DNA of 64,000 nt from Acanthosepion pharaonis (Eukaryota; Mollusca; Cephalopoda; Sepiida; Sepiidae): assembly GCA_903632075.3 (NCBI GenBank), contig CAHIKZ030002038.1, forward strand, positions 124,001-188,000. Reading direction: 5' to 3'. This document shows positions 22,560 through 35,159 of the stretch, one piece after another. The notes below the pieces were generated by a model. That model had not been told where the DNA came from. It worked only from the letters and a program-made list of their open reading frames with translations, and did not search any database. A program made the translations under genes and the position numbers. The stretch's first letter is position 1, and each line of letters begins with the position of its first letter.

Positions 22560-23440
22560 AAGAAAGAAGCAAACATGTTCAAAAGACAGGAAATTAGGAA
22601 AATGGTATTAGTCTGGCAAACACTTTACACAGCTGGGTCTGAAGATGGACATCAAAGTATTTCTAGAATTTAAAGGACTTTAAGAAAGAAACAAGAAAGT
22701 AGAATGATAATTATAAGCAGGTAAACCTCAATTGCAAGAAGACAGAATGTATGGTTGTTAGCAAAAAGGGACAGCTCAACATGCAAATTACAAATGGGAG
22801 ATACCAAAAATCAAATAATTTAAATATCTGGGAAGTGTTTTAACAGAGGACAGAAAGTGTGAAAGTGAAATTCGAAGGCACATTTGGATAGCAAATAATG
22901 CCTTCCAAAAGTAAGTAAAGTATTAAGAAACAAGAACATTTTGATAGAAACAAAGAAAAGAGTACTGAGCTGTTATATCAGTCCTCCTACATGGTAGTGA
23001 ATGCTGGACAACCTCCTCCTCACAGATGAAGAAGAAACTTGAACCAACAGAAATGTGGTTCTACAGAAGGATGTTGAGAATACCATGGACAGAACATGTG
23101 AGCAACAACAAAATTTTAGAGAAAATGGAAATAAAAAAGACATTTATACTTAACATTAGAAAGAGATAGTTTAAATTTCCAGGGCATATAATGAGGAAAG
23201 AGGATTTGATAATCACAGGAGAAATTGAAGGCAAGAGGGATAGAGGAAAACAATGCATAATCTCCCTAGCAAGCTTGAGTAAATGGATGGTAGAACAAGG
23301 TTTAGGAGGGATAACAAAAAGACAAAATTTATTAAGGGCTACAAAGGACAGGAAATTGAGGAGAGCCATAATTGCCAACATCCTGAAGAGACACAACACA
23401 GAAGAATTATGTTTTGGAGTTAATGGACTCTATTAGAGTT
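22560..23440 (+). pseudogene. RTE-like LINE, C-terminal RT fragment
   Basis: Frame-shifting relic. Recognisable blocks in order are CKKTECMVVS, an ALLYGSECWT-like segment degraded to stops, WFYRRMLRIPWTEHV (23056-23100, across a shift), FQGHIMRKEDLIITGEIEGK and DRGKQCIISLASLSKWMVE, then QGLGGITKRQN. These belong to the C-terminal region of the RTE-like LINE seen in reverse at 33.6-34.1 kb and 58.5-59.7 kb. The open stretch 23191-23436 is only the best-preserved piece. Confidence 0.82.
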
Positions 23441-24251
23441 TAATTTATTTTACATCTGATAAAACTGTTCAAATTTTTTATTTCATTTGTAATTGCTAAT
23501 ACACTTTAATTATTTTGAACTACTGTTCACATTTTGTTTGTTATTGATGTTATAAATAAACAGAAATACAAAATTATTTAAACTGTCCAAATTTTCTCTC
23601 ATTAAAGAACAAGCTTCCAATGTGACTTATTCTTTCTGACATATGCCAATTACTCAAGAGTGCAGATGGGCAAGTTTTGAAAAAGCTTGTTCCGATCATG
23701 TTAAGAATGACTGCAAAAATATTTCCCTCCCTAAATTTATAGACAAATCACACACATGCATGATGGGAGTTCTTCCTACCCAATAAGATAGGCCACTTCT
23801 AATTCTCATCTACTATATTCTTCTTCTTTCTCATCTTGAAATCAGAATGCTACAATCACTTGTCTGTATCCCTTTAGTGTGTTAACACTATTCTTAGTTC
23901 ATTAACTTTCCCCCTCGTTACTGTTGCTTTGACTACTTTGTCATGTATATATTGTTTTCTTAATATTATTCTTGCCCTGTTCTTTTCTTTCTTTTGTTAT
24001 TGTTTATTGCAAACTTTGTCAATCTGCTTTGTTGGGCATTTCTGTCAATTAAATTTACAATGGTCAGTAAAAAATTAACATTACCTCTGTCCTGTTGTAA
24101 TCATACTATTTAGTGTATGAAATGTAAATGTAATGTCTATTATGAGACAGAAGTGGTAATAATAAAAAGTCATCTGTCAATCAAAAATAATTTACACCAT
24201 AAATATCTGATATTTGTAAAGTTAAAATGACAGAAAATTCTGTCTCCATTA

Positions 24252-25011
24252 TCTATATATAAAATTCTGTAACTTCTGTTAGCCCATTTGTTCATCACAC
24301 TCTCTAAAATACCATACATTGACTGATCAAAACCAAAGTTTGGGGAGAAGTGCAAACAGGCAAGGGGGTAAAAAGTACAGTTGGTTTTACTAGGGTGCAT
24401 AGCTTAGTACAATAAATTTTCATTAATTTGGGGAGAAAAATTTAAAGTTTTATTATTTAACATACAAAACACTATTTTAAAACATTTTAATGATTAAAAT
24501 AACAAATACTTATTTAATAAAAATGCAATATTGTTTTTTTGCATATTTTTTTTAAGTTTTTTATATAAAAGAATCCAGTTTTAGTTCAATGCGTTTACAA
24601 GAACTATAAACAAATCACAATGACCAAACACTTCAAAAAAGTTGGAATTTGGCCCCAGAAATAAATATTTACACATGGCCAGTTGTATGTTGCATGCTCA
24701 AGAGTAAGAAATCCTAAGAATTTATTCTTCATTGTTAAAAAGGAAAAAAAGAAATTTTCTTAAAAAAATATTGTTTACCATAAAGTCCTATAAAATTAAA
24801 TTAAAGAAATTATTAAACCACAAAGTAGGGTTTCTATCAAAGTATTTTTCCAAATAATTCAAATTTTATCAATTGGTTTGCGAAATTGAACAAAACGTAG
24901 AGTTTATAAATATCGACAAAAATGTTAGCAATAACTTCAACAATACTTAATATTGTGAGGATTTCAACACGTATCAACGTGTTGCAAAAAAAAAAAAAAA
25001 AAAAAAACTAG
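24252..25011 (+). mobile_element. Helitron remnant 1
   Basis: Starts TCTATATATAAAATTCTGTA after an A and ends with the hairpin CAACACG-TATCAA-CGTGTTG (24966-24984), an A-run and CTAG followed by T. This is the A^T insertion pattern of Helitrons. Internal 24590-24740 encodes a decayed TINKSQ..TLQKVGIW, YTWPVVCCMLKSK-type helicase tail. It is about 80% similar, by eye, to the second copy at 47.14 kb. It is an internally deleted, non-autonomous relic. Confidence 0.85.
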
Positions 25012-25019
25012 TATCATAT

Positions 25020-26197
25020 AAAAGCTGACTTTAGGGAAGCCTTATATTGAAATGAACTGAACCTGACAAGCATTTCAAGATGCAAATCTAAGCAGATATT
25101 TAATGGCAAGCAAGTATTCTTGGCATTTTTATAAACATGCACATAAATCCATTTTTTTTTCTTTGGTCCTTTCATAGATGTCTTATAGAATGGGCAAAGA
25201 CAATTATGTTGATATTTTATAATTTAAAAAATAATTTATATTTTTTTCATTTATTAAAAACTTAAAACATTACTCTATTATAATTAAAAATACATGTTTA
25301 AACAGATAAGATTATGTAAAGAAATTTTTCACTAACATTTTAATTTATAGAAAAGCATGCAAACAAAATATACAACTATGGAGTGTCAGAGTGGAAAAGA
25401 AAATTGTTTTGAGGCATAACTACAGAGGTTATTGTATAAAAGACTCTGATATATAAAGTTAACTATGAATTTATCAAGAATAGTTTTTCTCACTTTCTTT
25501 ATATATTCAGGGAAAGTGGGAAAAAGTTTTCATTTGACACATTTTGTCCTAAAGGCCGAAACATATCACATGAAAACTTTTCCCAATGGCAGCAGCACAG
25601 TTTGGCATATCCAAATACAGGCCTCTCTGCAAATGATCAAGATCCTAGTCTTTGTAAGATGCCCCATACCAATAAAAAACAATGAGAAAATTGGCAGTCA
25701 GCAATTGACAAGGTACAGTGTCTTGTAAAGTGGGTCCCATGGGCATTTTGTTTCTAAAGTGGCTGTGGTTTCCAAGGCAATGTTATTTTGTTACTTCCCA
25801 TCTCTTACCGCTCTCTGCTTATTAACCCATAGTTGCTGGGTGAGCACTTTGTTAGGTGTTTCCCCTAACCTTAAAAAAAAAAAAACTTGCTGTACATTAC
25901 AATATATATATAAGTTGTATGGATATGGATTTGTGACCCTGGGTTTCATGCTTTTGCAATCATCAAACAAATTGGTTTATTTTGTAAAATTGGATCTATT
26001 TATGCTTGTTTTACTATGTTTGGTGGTGGGAAAGGGAATATACTTTTCTGTTTGTTTGGGGTGATACTATCATACGCATAGACACATACATACAGGTGTA
26101 TGCATTTTAGTTCACACCAACACATCCATATAAGCAATTCGAGGCTAGGCACAGATATGTTAGCTATATCACTGATATTAAAGGGCCAAATGGATTT

Positions 26198-26250
<53 letters not shown>

Positions 26251-27100
26251 TGGATGAATGATGAGACTGTTCCTCATCCTTGTTTAGCAAGGTTAGACAG
26301 ACTTATTTGGTAGCATTTCTAATTGATCAAAATTAAATATTACTTTTAGTTGTTCATTAATCATACAGAATATGAAAACATGAATGTGTATCACAATTAT
26401 ATAAATAATATAGTAAAACTGATTTTTAAACATTAAAATATAGTTAGCTGTAGAGATATTTTATAAATAAAACTATTTCTACATATTTAAAAAATATTTC
26501 TTAGTTAATTGATCATAATATTTTACTTTCATGTTAGAATTACCATAAAACAGTCATAACAGATTAAAGACTATAAACTACTTAAGGTTAAAAAAAAAAG
26601 TTGATTAGTTTCAAAGTTTAAGCACAGAGATGTTTATGGTTGATATAAATGCAAATCACAGATTGAAAGAAACTTAACTATTTTGAGCATGCACAAAACG
26701 AACAAAAACTTTCTTTTACCGTTGAAAAATTGGCAGGAGATGGGGAAGAACCGTGGATAGTTTATTTCATACATTGTAGTTAGATTAAAAGAAAGAAGTG
26801 TCAGTTAATTTGTTAGCAGATCAAAATTAGTCACCAAGGCAGAGAGCGAAAAACAGGAGTTTTACTTTTTTTTTTTTATTGTGATTGTAGTATTGTCATT
26901 TATGAAACTTACGTCCCTTTACTGCAACTTTCTTGAAACTCTTTTGGTATTGAAGTCCTGTGTCAGGAGTAAAAGTAAATAATTCATAAAGCAGGACTAC
27001 AAATTATAAGACATCTTTTGAAGATCCCAATTCTTAATACATTATTGTAGAGTCTATGAAAAAGTGGATTAAATGAGATGAAGTCTTGTTATTACATTAG
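25020..27100. other. No gene recognised
   Basis: Apart from the TA run, AT-rich sequence. The 25.46-25.86 kb stretch is slightly richer in G+C but shows no splice-bounded reading frame. Confidence 0.5.
26198..26246 (+). repeat. (TA)n microsatellite
   Basis: Uninterrupted TA run followed by GAGAGA. Confidence 0.97.
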
Positions 27101-27109
27101 CCATGACTT

Positions 27110-27945
27110 ATTTGTGGGGGAATATATTTTAAGATCCCCAGTGGAGGCCTTAAACTGCAGATAGTACCAAACCATATATATATATTACACACACAGACAC
27201 ACCCACACACAAATAGGCAAAAAATTGGGGGACACCCTCTGGATTTAATAATTAGAAAGTTTCATTTGGGGGGGCTTAATTAACTTTTACTAAGCTAGGA
27301 TACTGAAACTATTTAATTAGTGCATGACAAACAATATTTTAGCGAGGAGATTAACTAAAAAATAAAATCTACCAGGTCAATATTATCAAGCAAGGTAGAT
27401 TAGGCAAAAATTTTAAAAAAGTTTTAAGGAAAATTTATGCAGTAATGGGTCAATATTGTATTTTTGAAAAAGGCATGCAAACTTCAATTTTTAGGTGATC
27501 ATTCAAAATCCAGAGGAGATCCAAGCGCATGTGTGTGTGTATGTGTGTGTGTGTGCACGCGTGCACATACACACTTTTATATATGCATACCTATGATAAA
27601 GTTTAATTTATAAATTGCACACACTAAGAGATTGACAAGAATGACTAATAATAAAACATAACAATTATAACAATATATTGTAGCAAAATTAGAAACAAGA
27701 TTCACTCTTATTAAAGATTTTAGCAATCTCAGCATATAATTTTTTTATTAAGTCAAGAATTTTTAATTTTTCACTTAAATAAAACACATTATGGCTTCTT
27801 TTTGGCACTTTTGAATTGCGAGCATCACTACTGAGATTTTAGGTTCATCCTTAAGTAAATTATGTATTTATTTTTTTTCTTTTGACCACAATTAAATAAA
27901 ACTATTAAAAGCTGATAAAGAGGGACCACTGGTCAAGGAATTGTG
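27110..27945 (+). mobile_element. Tigger/pogo-like DNA transposon, longer copy
   Basis: Contains AAGATCCCCAGTGGAGGCCT, AGATAGTACCAAACC, CTATGATAAAGTTTAATTTA, CTAATAATAAAACATAACAA, then TTTTTGGCACTTTTGAATTG and GAGCATCACTACTGAGATTT, in the order of a mammalian Tigger-class non-autonomous element as I remember it. A block of about 400 bp with CA/TG runs (27184-27575) is inserted after ACCAAACC. No transposase. Confidence 0.55.
27526..27570 (+). repeat. (TG)n microsatellite
   Basis: GTGTGT run with a few substitutions, passing to GCACGCGTGCACA. Confidence 0.9.
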
Positions 27946-28094
27946 GATGAATACATTGTTGGTATCCTGTTTATATTTTATATTTATTAATTAGTGAATG
28001 GGATTCCTTTTCATAGCTGAGACTGAAGTTAATATAGAAAAACTCATTTTTTTTTTTAATCATATACAATGTTTTTAGAAAAGATTTTTTGATA

Positions 28095-28480
28095 TAAATG
28101 ATGTGTGAGTAGCATCACAGTGGAACTGGCATGCCGAGTTCAAATTCTGATTGAGTCTGGCTCATTCATTTTTCTCTAATGCTTTTACAAAAAGGCCTGA
28201 ATTCAGCTTTCCAGATATGATTTAAACAGTGGGGCAAAGTGGGTCCTTTTGCCTTGGTTGGTAGCTAGTCTAGAATTCAAACCCTTATAAGCCCCTATAA
28301 ATAATAGGGCAGAGTAGGCTCTTTGGCCTTGGTAGGACAACCAGTTTAGGAGAATGACAACTCTGAATTCAAAACCAGTCTGAAGAGGGATGTGCTCCGT
28401 CAGACTACCTTGCCTTAGACACACATACTGTTGGTAACTTAATGACCTTAATGAGTTTTGGGAATTGTGTGTGTCACCCA
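28095..28480. repeat. Composite of tRNA-derived SINE pieces
   Basis: A plus-oriented head (GCCGAGTTCAAATTCTG near 28133) is followed by two similar blocks with GGGCAAAGTGGGTCCTTTTG and GGGCAGAGTAGGCTCTTTGG, each linked to TAGTCTAGAATTCAAA-type sequence. This is a duplicated SINE body. Confidence 0.5.
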
Positions 28481-28611
28481 TGATATAAGGAAATCAAATG
28501 TTTGTGATAAATGAAAAAATAATAAATTATAATTCATTTGTTGAAAATTCCAATTGTATATATAAATATATGATTATGTCACTGTTTATTGCCTGTCCTG
28601 ATGATAAACTT

Positions 28612-29385
28612 CATCCAACAGCAAGACCTCTGATCAGGAGTTTTTGAGGAGCATGGAACCACCTCTTAATTGCTGGTATTCCGGGGTCCACACTGACTTA
28701 TGGTGGTAAGACCTGTTAGGGACCCAGCTATGGGAAAATAGTTAACCCTCAAACTGGGGTCAAAACACTATGAAAGTGTAAAAATAGGTTTTAATACCAA
28801 TAATAGATTTTTGGAAAAAATTATTATCAGCAATACATTTTTCAAAAAAAAAAAAAAAAAAAATTACCAGCAATAAAAATCTTGTTGGCATTAAATAACC
28901 TATTGAGGTTGATATGCCATAAAACAAACCAAACCAAACTGTTTATTGCAAATATATCAGATCATAAGAATACTTTGGAAAAAAAAAACATCTACAAAAA
29001 CTACATCCAACAGCAAGACCTCTGATCAGGGGTTTTTGAGGAGCGTAGAACGGTCTCTTAATTGTTGGTGTTCTCAGGTCCACACTGACCCATGATCATA
29101 ACACCTGTTAGAGACCCAGCTATGGGCAAATAGTTAACCCTCAAACTGGGATCAAAACACTATGAAGGTGTAAAAATAGGTTTTAATGCCAATAATAGAT
29201 TTTTAGAAAAAATTATTACCAGCAATACATTTTTGAAAAAAAATAAAAATACCAGCAATAAAAATGTTGTTGGCATTAAATAACCTATTGAGGTTGATAT
29301 GCTATAAATCAAATGAAACTGTTTATTGCAACTATATCAGATCACTAGAATACTTTGGAAAAAAAAAACATCTAAAAGAACAATA
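28612..29385 (-). repeat. Tandem duplication of repeat family C, period 392 bp
   Basis: Two head-to-tail copies begin CATCCAACAGCAAGACCTCT at 28612 and 29004. Each contains GAGGTTGATATGC, a T/A-rich middle and GAATACTTTGGAAAAAAAAA at its end. They are reverse-oriented relative to 16.13 kb and 38.7 kb. High similarity suggests recent duplication. Confidence 0.88.
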
Positions 29386-29389
29386 GATT

Positions 29390-30945
29390 TTAAACCATTG
29401 ATAAAAGAACCATAAATTCTGAATTAATTATATGAAAAAAAATCAATTACTGATGAAACACAATAAGAGCATAAACTTGAACTGTTGTCACTTATAGAAA
29501 TTTAAGAGTTATACAAAATTTAGAATGTTATCTTTTCAGCTGAGACATTATTGTGTGTGATTGGTTAATTAAAAAAAAGACTCACATTGTTGAGTTAAGG
29601 GTTCCTTTTGAAGAACAAAAGTTAACTGAACTCAAATTGGGAAAAAGGTGAGAATAAGTCGAACTGGTTGATTAATTTATTTTTTTGTGTTTTTTTTTTT
29701 AAACCAAAACATATTTTGGGTTGTAAGAATAATTCTTTTTATTAAGAAACTTTTTTTTTTCTTAATGTCTTCTCAATTAATTTCAATCTAAGTAACCCTT
29801 GTGTCTTAGTGGCATTATCGCTTTGCCTGGGGTAGCAGTATTGCTTGAGTAGAATCCAAGTTATGATTGTCATGTATATGAATTTGAAGATATGAGACAG
29901 GTTTGTAGGGAAAAGGGAAATACAAATAAAAAATATATACATATATAAAAAATAAATAAACTGAAAATATAATTGCACTATAAAGAAACTGAAATTAGAT
30001 AAAATCTTATAGAATTTAATAAACTACTTAAAATTCTGCAGTACACATGATATATTTATATATTAATAAATAAATACATATTAAAATAAAATTTAAAAAC
30101 TGTTATATATTGAAAATCTTTTAAAAATCTTTAGAAGTCTTTTCATTCAGCTACATAGTTAATCATTTGAATTTTAAAATATTTTAAATGCCAATTTATC
30201 AATGAACATAATGGATAATCGGTCATATATAGAAAAAAAGAGTTATGTCCCTTTATTATTATCTAATTCAACTGAAAGAATATATCCGTTTCGGTCAAAT
30301 GGAAACATCTTTTCTACTGCCAGATTTGTTAATATTAACAATATATTTAATATAATGCTTGTTTCATGCTAGCATAAGTTCAAATGAATTTCAACTTTCT
30401 CACTCAAGAGTGGGAATACTCCAATCTCAGGTGAACTTTAGAATAGAATTGGGGTCATAGATTGGCAGATTCAAACTGTTGAAATATTGAGATTTCACCA
30501 AACTACAATTTACCTTTTGTTAGACAATTTTCAAATGGGCTAAAGTGGTGAATATTCTGAAATATGGAGAAGAGGGTGAATGGATAAAAAAAAAAGGTTA
30601 AGATCTTAAGTCTTAGATCATATTTGAAATCAGTCAGCATTTTATTGCTTGCTGAAGAAAGCAATGTCCAATGGCAAACTTAGCAAACAAATTAATCACC
30701 ACAGCAAAAATGAAAGAAGAAATGAAAATCTATTAACAGTGTCTGGATGTTCTGTTCCCAAACTATTAAGGCAATATTAGATCTAACAGCCAGCAATCAA
30801 TTTGTATTTTTCATAACACGACTTAGAAAAAGAGAGCAGCATTTATGGTGGAATTGCTTCCTTGCCAGTATTGATAATTTCCTGTTTTGCTTGGAAGTGG
30901 GTGGAGGGGTGCTATTCCAACGAGCTGAACAAGGCGAAGAAAATA
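29390..30945. other. No gene recognised; upstream side of SHIP-like intron
   Basis: AT-rich intron sequence left of exon 30951-31059. No classifiable element. Confidence 0.5.
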
Positions 30946-30950
30946 CTTAC

Positions 30951-31059
30951 TTGGACAAATCTAATCTTGCAAAATTCCTAAGAAACTGCATTCTGAGGGT
31001 GCTGACTGTGTTATGCCTGGCACTGGGGTCTGTTGCATTGGCCTCAAAATCATCATCAT
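30951..31059 (-). CDS. INPPL1: SHIP-like exon: acidic linker and first helix of pre-catalytic region
   Basis: A 109-bp exon with a long T-rich tract ending in CAG and donor GTAAGT. Two starting bases complete the Asp codon left by the preceding exon; the exon then encodes DDDFEANATDPSARHNTV and STLRMQFLRNFARLDLS and ends with two bases. The acidic start continues the low-complexity linker. The TLRMQFLRNFARLDLS helix corresponds to TLFQRLQSMDTSGLP in SHIP1, which precedes a short helical domain. The intron to the next exon is 13.3 kb and holds Helitron and LINE relics. Confidence 0.82.
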
Positions 31060-31099
31060 CTGAAAAAAAATAAAATAAGAATAAAGATAAACAAATAAA

Positions 31100-33630
31100 A
31101 AAAAAAAAAAAAGAGTAGTTATCTTCAAGAAGTAGACTGTAAAGGTAAACAAAGTTTCTGCTCCATTTTGAAATCATAGTTTTGTGTATGCAAAATGAGT
31201 TTTAAGCCCCTTGGTGTATTGTTGTAATCTTTAAGCCAAACCCTCTTTCATTAATGCTCAATGCAAATCATAGACTTCACAAATACAAGATATTCTATAT
31301 TGTAGGTAAATTAGTAAAAGTAAGCCTTACTAATGAATTGTAAAAGGCATGAATCCATTTTTTCCTCCTCAGCTATCTGATAAATAGTAAAGCAAACTAA
31401 GTTCTCTAGCTTTTGTTAGCAACTATTTTCAGAAAAGACAACCCTGAATTCAAAACCTATAGAGGAGACAACAGGAAACCACTCCATCGTCCTTTCCTAA
31501 AACAATTATAGCTGTTTACAACTATTAACAGAAAAGGAAAAGCAAGATCACCTCCATCCTGAAAGGGTATGGCACTTAAGTTGGAGGAAATCTCAGCAAT
31601 ATTTCCCAGATGATAAAATTTCATATATAAATGGTTTTCAACTAAGCAATACTCATAAAAGAAAGGGAATAGTAGAGTAATAGAATTTATTGACATTTCA
31701 CAAACTATGTTGCAACATAGAACACAGGATATAGTCTATGTGTCTGGACAATCAAAACAGACAAAATTTAATTGTATTATTTTCTAAAATGAAATTGCAT
31801 GATTATCTTCCAGCAAATAGAACAGATGTTGTAGTAAAAAAAAGAAAATGATACAAAAATGTAGAAATTGTGATCAACTGGGGATTGTGCAAATATCTGG
31901 AATTTAACCATTTAAACAAATAGCAGATACAAAATATAAAATACCATATATACTCTTGTAGAAGCTGACTAGTATGAACTGTGAATTTTTTGCATGAATT
32001 TTAACTCCTTCAGAAAAAAAATTACCTGTGTATAGTGCAACCAGTCACCAAAATGCATGATTTTGAAACTTTAAAAAAAAATAAATAAATAAATAAATAT
32101 CTTCATATAATGTGACCTCCTATTTTTCGCATAGAAACAACTGATCATAAAAACTCTTACTTGAGTATATATGGTATGTATAAACCAGGAGCTGAACAGG
32201 AGAATAAAATAAGTAAAATTGTATAGGATTTTAAAATTCACTAGACTCATCATGAAGAAAGAAAAGATCTGTCTATCAGAACAAACATGAAATTAAGATT
32301 GATAAACAGGGAAAATACCTGGTTATTGCTGGAGAAATTAAAAAAGAAATAAGATGATAATGATACCCATCATTCTAGGAGTGATTGAATAGTAAAATAA
32401 AGATTTTCAAAAAGGTTGAAGAATTGAAATAATTCTAATAATAACATTAAAATCAACAAGAATACCAATGAGAATGCTGAAGTATTGAAAAAAACTTGCT
32501 GTCACTTTATCTCCAGAAAGAGCCACCATATTTTACTGGTGTTAAAATTAAATGAGTACAAAATAATAATGGTAGGCCTAAATCATTAATCATGCTGACT
32601 GCAGTACAGTCTCTGCCATCTTTTCCCTTGCTCTTAGGTTTAAAATTATTTGTGGCAGTACAAATTACTGAAGAAGGTGAGAGAAATTTGAAACTTGCTA
32701 TCACTTATTCCTATTAGAAACTGCTATCTAGATGTTGGCATAACTAAAATTATTTGGAATACTGTGCTTGGGGTAGTTTCACTCACTCCCACAAATTGCT
32801 ACAAAACCAAAACATTAACCTGAAAACTTGAGTCATGTTCTTAAATATCCTCATCGGATTGAAACTTTCATATGAATGTCATTGCATGGTGCCAAACTTG
32901 CTCAGAAATATCTAAACTGTCAGATGTATACAACTGCCTACTCAGATCAATGATTAAAAATGGCTTCAAGCAAATGAAACCTGTAGGTCTTAATAAGGAC
33001 CACCCTTCTTTGAACCTTTTGGATTTGTGGAATCGCAAAGAACATTACCAAATAACAGAAACCACATTACTTGAAGACTTAACAACAGCAACAATTAAAA
33101 TGGATAGGAAATGTAATCTGAAGAGAAAATAATGACATAATCAAAATATCGATGTTCTACACTACCTCAAACAAAATATTAGAAACAAAGCCCCCATCAA
33201 TACTGGAAAGAGTAATAAAAGTTACTATACTTGAAAAACATATTTTCCTGAAAAATTCTTTTAAGATTTAATAAATTTCAACTGAAAGTAGGGCTGGATG
33301 CTTGGTCAATGAATGCTGAATGTTTCCTTATAAGGAAACGGCTAACATATCATTTGATTTCCCGTAAAAGCCACTGGGAACTTATTTTCTCTCTTTTTAT
33401 GTGCCATAATGTGGTGCATAGAATATGGGTAATCATGACTCTCCCCAGCATCCCATCTTTTGCTGCTCTCAGCATTATTTTATGATCGCTTTGTTTTTGT
33501 CATACTTTTTATCCAGTTGTTCAAACTTATTAAGTAGGTTATTGCTTCTCTTATGTTTCCGGTGTGGGTTAAATTATCCAAGTTTTCTTTTCTCATCATA
33601 CATCCCTTGAATTTAAGCAATCTCATGTCA
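31100..33630. other. No gene recognised
   Basis: AT-rich intron sequence. An 86-codon frame at 32872-33132 has no recognisable domain and no supporting signals. Palindrome TTTCCTTATAAGGAAA near 33326. Confidence 0.5.
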
Positions 33631-33639
33631 GATTATTAG

Positions 33640-34060
33640 CAACAGTTTCTTTGTAATTCCTATTTTACTCAAAATTGTTTCTTACATTCTCTATCCATGG
33701 CATTCTGAGCCACACCTCCTTCACTTCAATTCTTTACATTTATCACAAAATTGGCCAGCGTTCAATGCCATATAGATTAAATATTGAATAGCAGTTCAAC
33801 ACCCTTCTTTGTGTCTAAGGACATTTTCTTATCTCTTAATATGTTGTTTATTTTTTGAGAGGCATGAAGAGATTGATAAGTATTTTACTGCCATATAGGA
33901 GATTAGATATTACATAGCACTCTTTTCTTTGTTTCTAATGTTATTTTTCAATCTCTTAATACTTTACTTAGTTTCTGAAAAACATCTTTTTCTATTCTAA
34001 GTTTCTATGTCAGTTTTGAACAAAATAGTTGAATTTATGTACCTGCTTATTTTAGACATC
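33640..34060 (-). pseudogene. RTE-like LINE, C-terminal fragment with internal duplication
   Basis: In reverse it reads through relics of SKVLRD and TKKRVLC type followed by a YGSE/WFYRRMLRIPW-like block, the same region as 22.9-23.1 kb on the plus strand. The segment with AAACAAAGAAAAGAGTGCT occurs twice (plus coordinates about 33798-33860 and 33918-33985), so part of the RT tail has been duplicated. Confidence 0.65.
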
Positions 34061-34189
34061 CTCAATATGCAACTCATGCCATGGGCTGTCCCTTCTACTT
34101 ACAAAGAGGTGAAAAATCAAATACAATAATAATAATTATTGTTATTATTATTTGTATTGAAAAATTCCGATTTTGTGGGAATTTTCAAT

Positions 34190-34515
34190 ACAAACAGTTA
34201 AGAAACTAGAGCACAACAAAATGGACATATTTGTGGAAGATAAAATAGAAAAAGAAGAGTGAGTCATTTATCCATCATGTCCTTTTGATAAAAGGATAGT
34301 GCAAAATGAAATAAGAGAAACCATCTATTACACACTGAAGTTTAAACTCACAAAGCTTTGGAAGTTAAAGAAGGTCACAATCATGCTACATGGATAAAGA
34401 AAAGCGGGCATTGATTGCCTAGTAGAAAAGTGGGCATTGATTGCCTAGTAGAACTATTGCAGAAAGGAAGACTCTTAAGAATGGCAAGAATAATCCAAAA
34501 AGTGATGCATACTTT
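34190..34515 (+). pseudogene. LINE 3' fragment (CPFD..KLWKLKKV type)
   Basis: Frame relic with LEHNKMDIFVEDK, YPSCPFDKRIVQNEIRETI and KLTKLWKLKKVTIM, then IDCLVEKW. This block is found at the C-terminal end of many animal LINE ORF2s. A 26-bp unit holding GGGCATTGATTGCCTAGTAG is repeated twice in tandem (34404-34455). It ends about 170 bp before the SHIP-like exon. Confidence 0.7.
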
Positions 34516-34678
34516 TCAAAGGAAAATTGCATGTTATTTAAGGCTGCTCGTTGTGACCTGCATGTATTAAGCACCAAATATTAAGAGCTTATCTGAGAAA
34601 ATACTGATAATTATGATGATAATAATAATAATGCTTCAGATTTGAATGAAAATGAAAGGAAAATATCTTTAAACTCAC

Positions 34679-34829
34679 CTGAGTCAGGTTCATCCAGTTT
34701 TTCTGTACGTTCGGCTGCCACAATTTTTTTCATTGCACATACAAGGCCATTTTTGTCTCCTCGTTTCATATACTCCTGAACCAGGTGTTGCAAATCAACA
34801 AAACGAGGTTCCAGTAAACTGTTTTCAGA
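34679..34829 (-). CDS. INPPL1: SHIP-like exon: SH2 C-terminal half and start of linker
   Basis: A 151-bp exon with acceptor TTTTTCAG and donor GTGAGT; it starts in phase 0 and encodes 50 residues plus one base. The first part reads LLEPRFVDLQHLVQEYMK followed by NGLVCAMKK. This matches the SH2 C-terminal pattern of SHIP1 (FTKLDQLIEFYKKENMGLVTHL), in which a helix is followed by the GLV..L strand. After the domain the sequence becomes charged (TEKLDEPDS), like the acidic stretch after the SHIP SH2 domain. A possible upstream ATG in the intron is irrelevant because the acceptor site and phase fix the exon start. Confidence 0.85.
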
Positions 34830-35159
34830 CTGAAAAATATAATCATATACCAACATTAAACATATTCAGATATAAGTAATTATTTAGGATTTGTTTAAGA
34901 TTATAATTATCATATTTGTTGGTATTATTTACATTAGTTACAGTTTGAAAAATGTCCTTTGTTGTTATTACAACAATATTTCAGGTGTTTTGTTGAGAGA
35001 ACTTTGGCTTTAAGAAGGCACCCCAATTATAATTAGTAAATTAAAAAGAAAAAAAAAAAAAAAACACCTTTGGCAGATGTGATGAAGGATGAATTTTTAA
35101 GACTTATTTTGGGTTAGGGAAAAAAGTATATTCATTTTTTTGCCTAAAATTTATTTTGT

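Noticed and set aside
32872..33132. 86-codon plus-strand frame
   Set aside because: No domain, no splice or promoter context, and no similarity that I recognise; length is compatible with chance.
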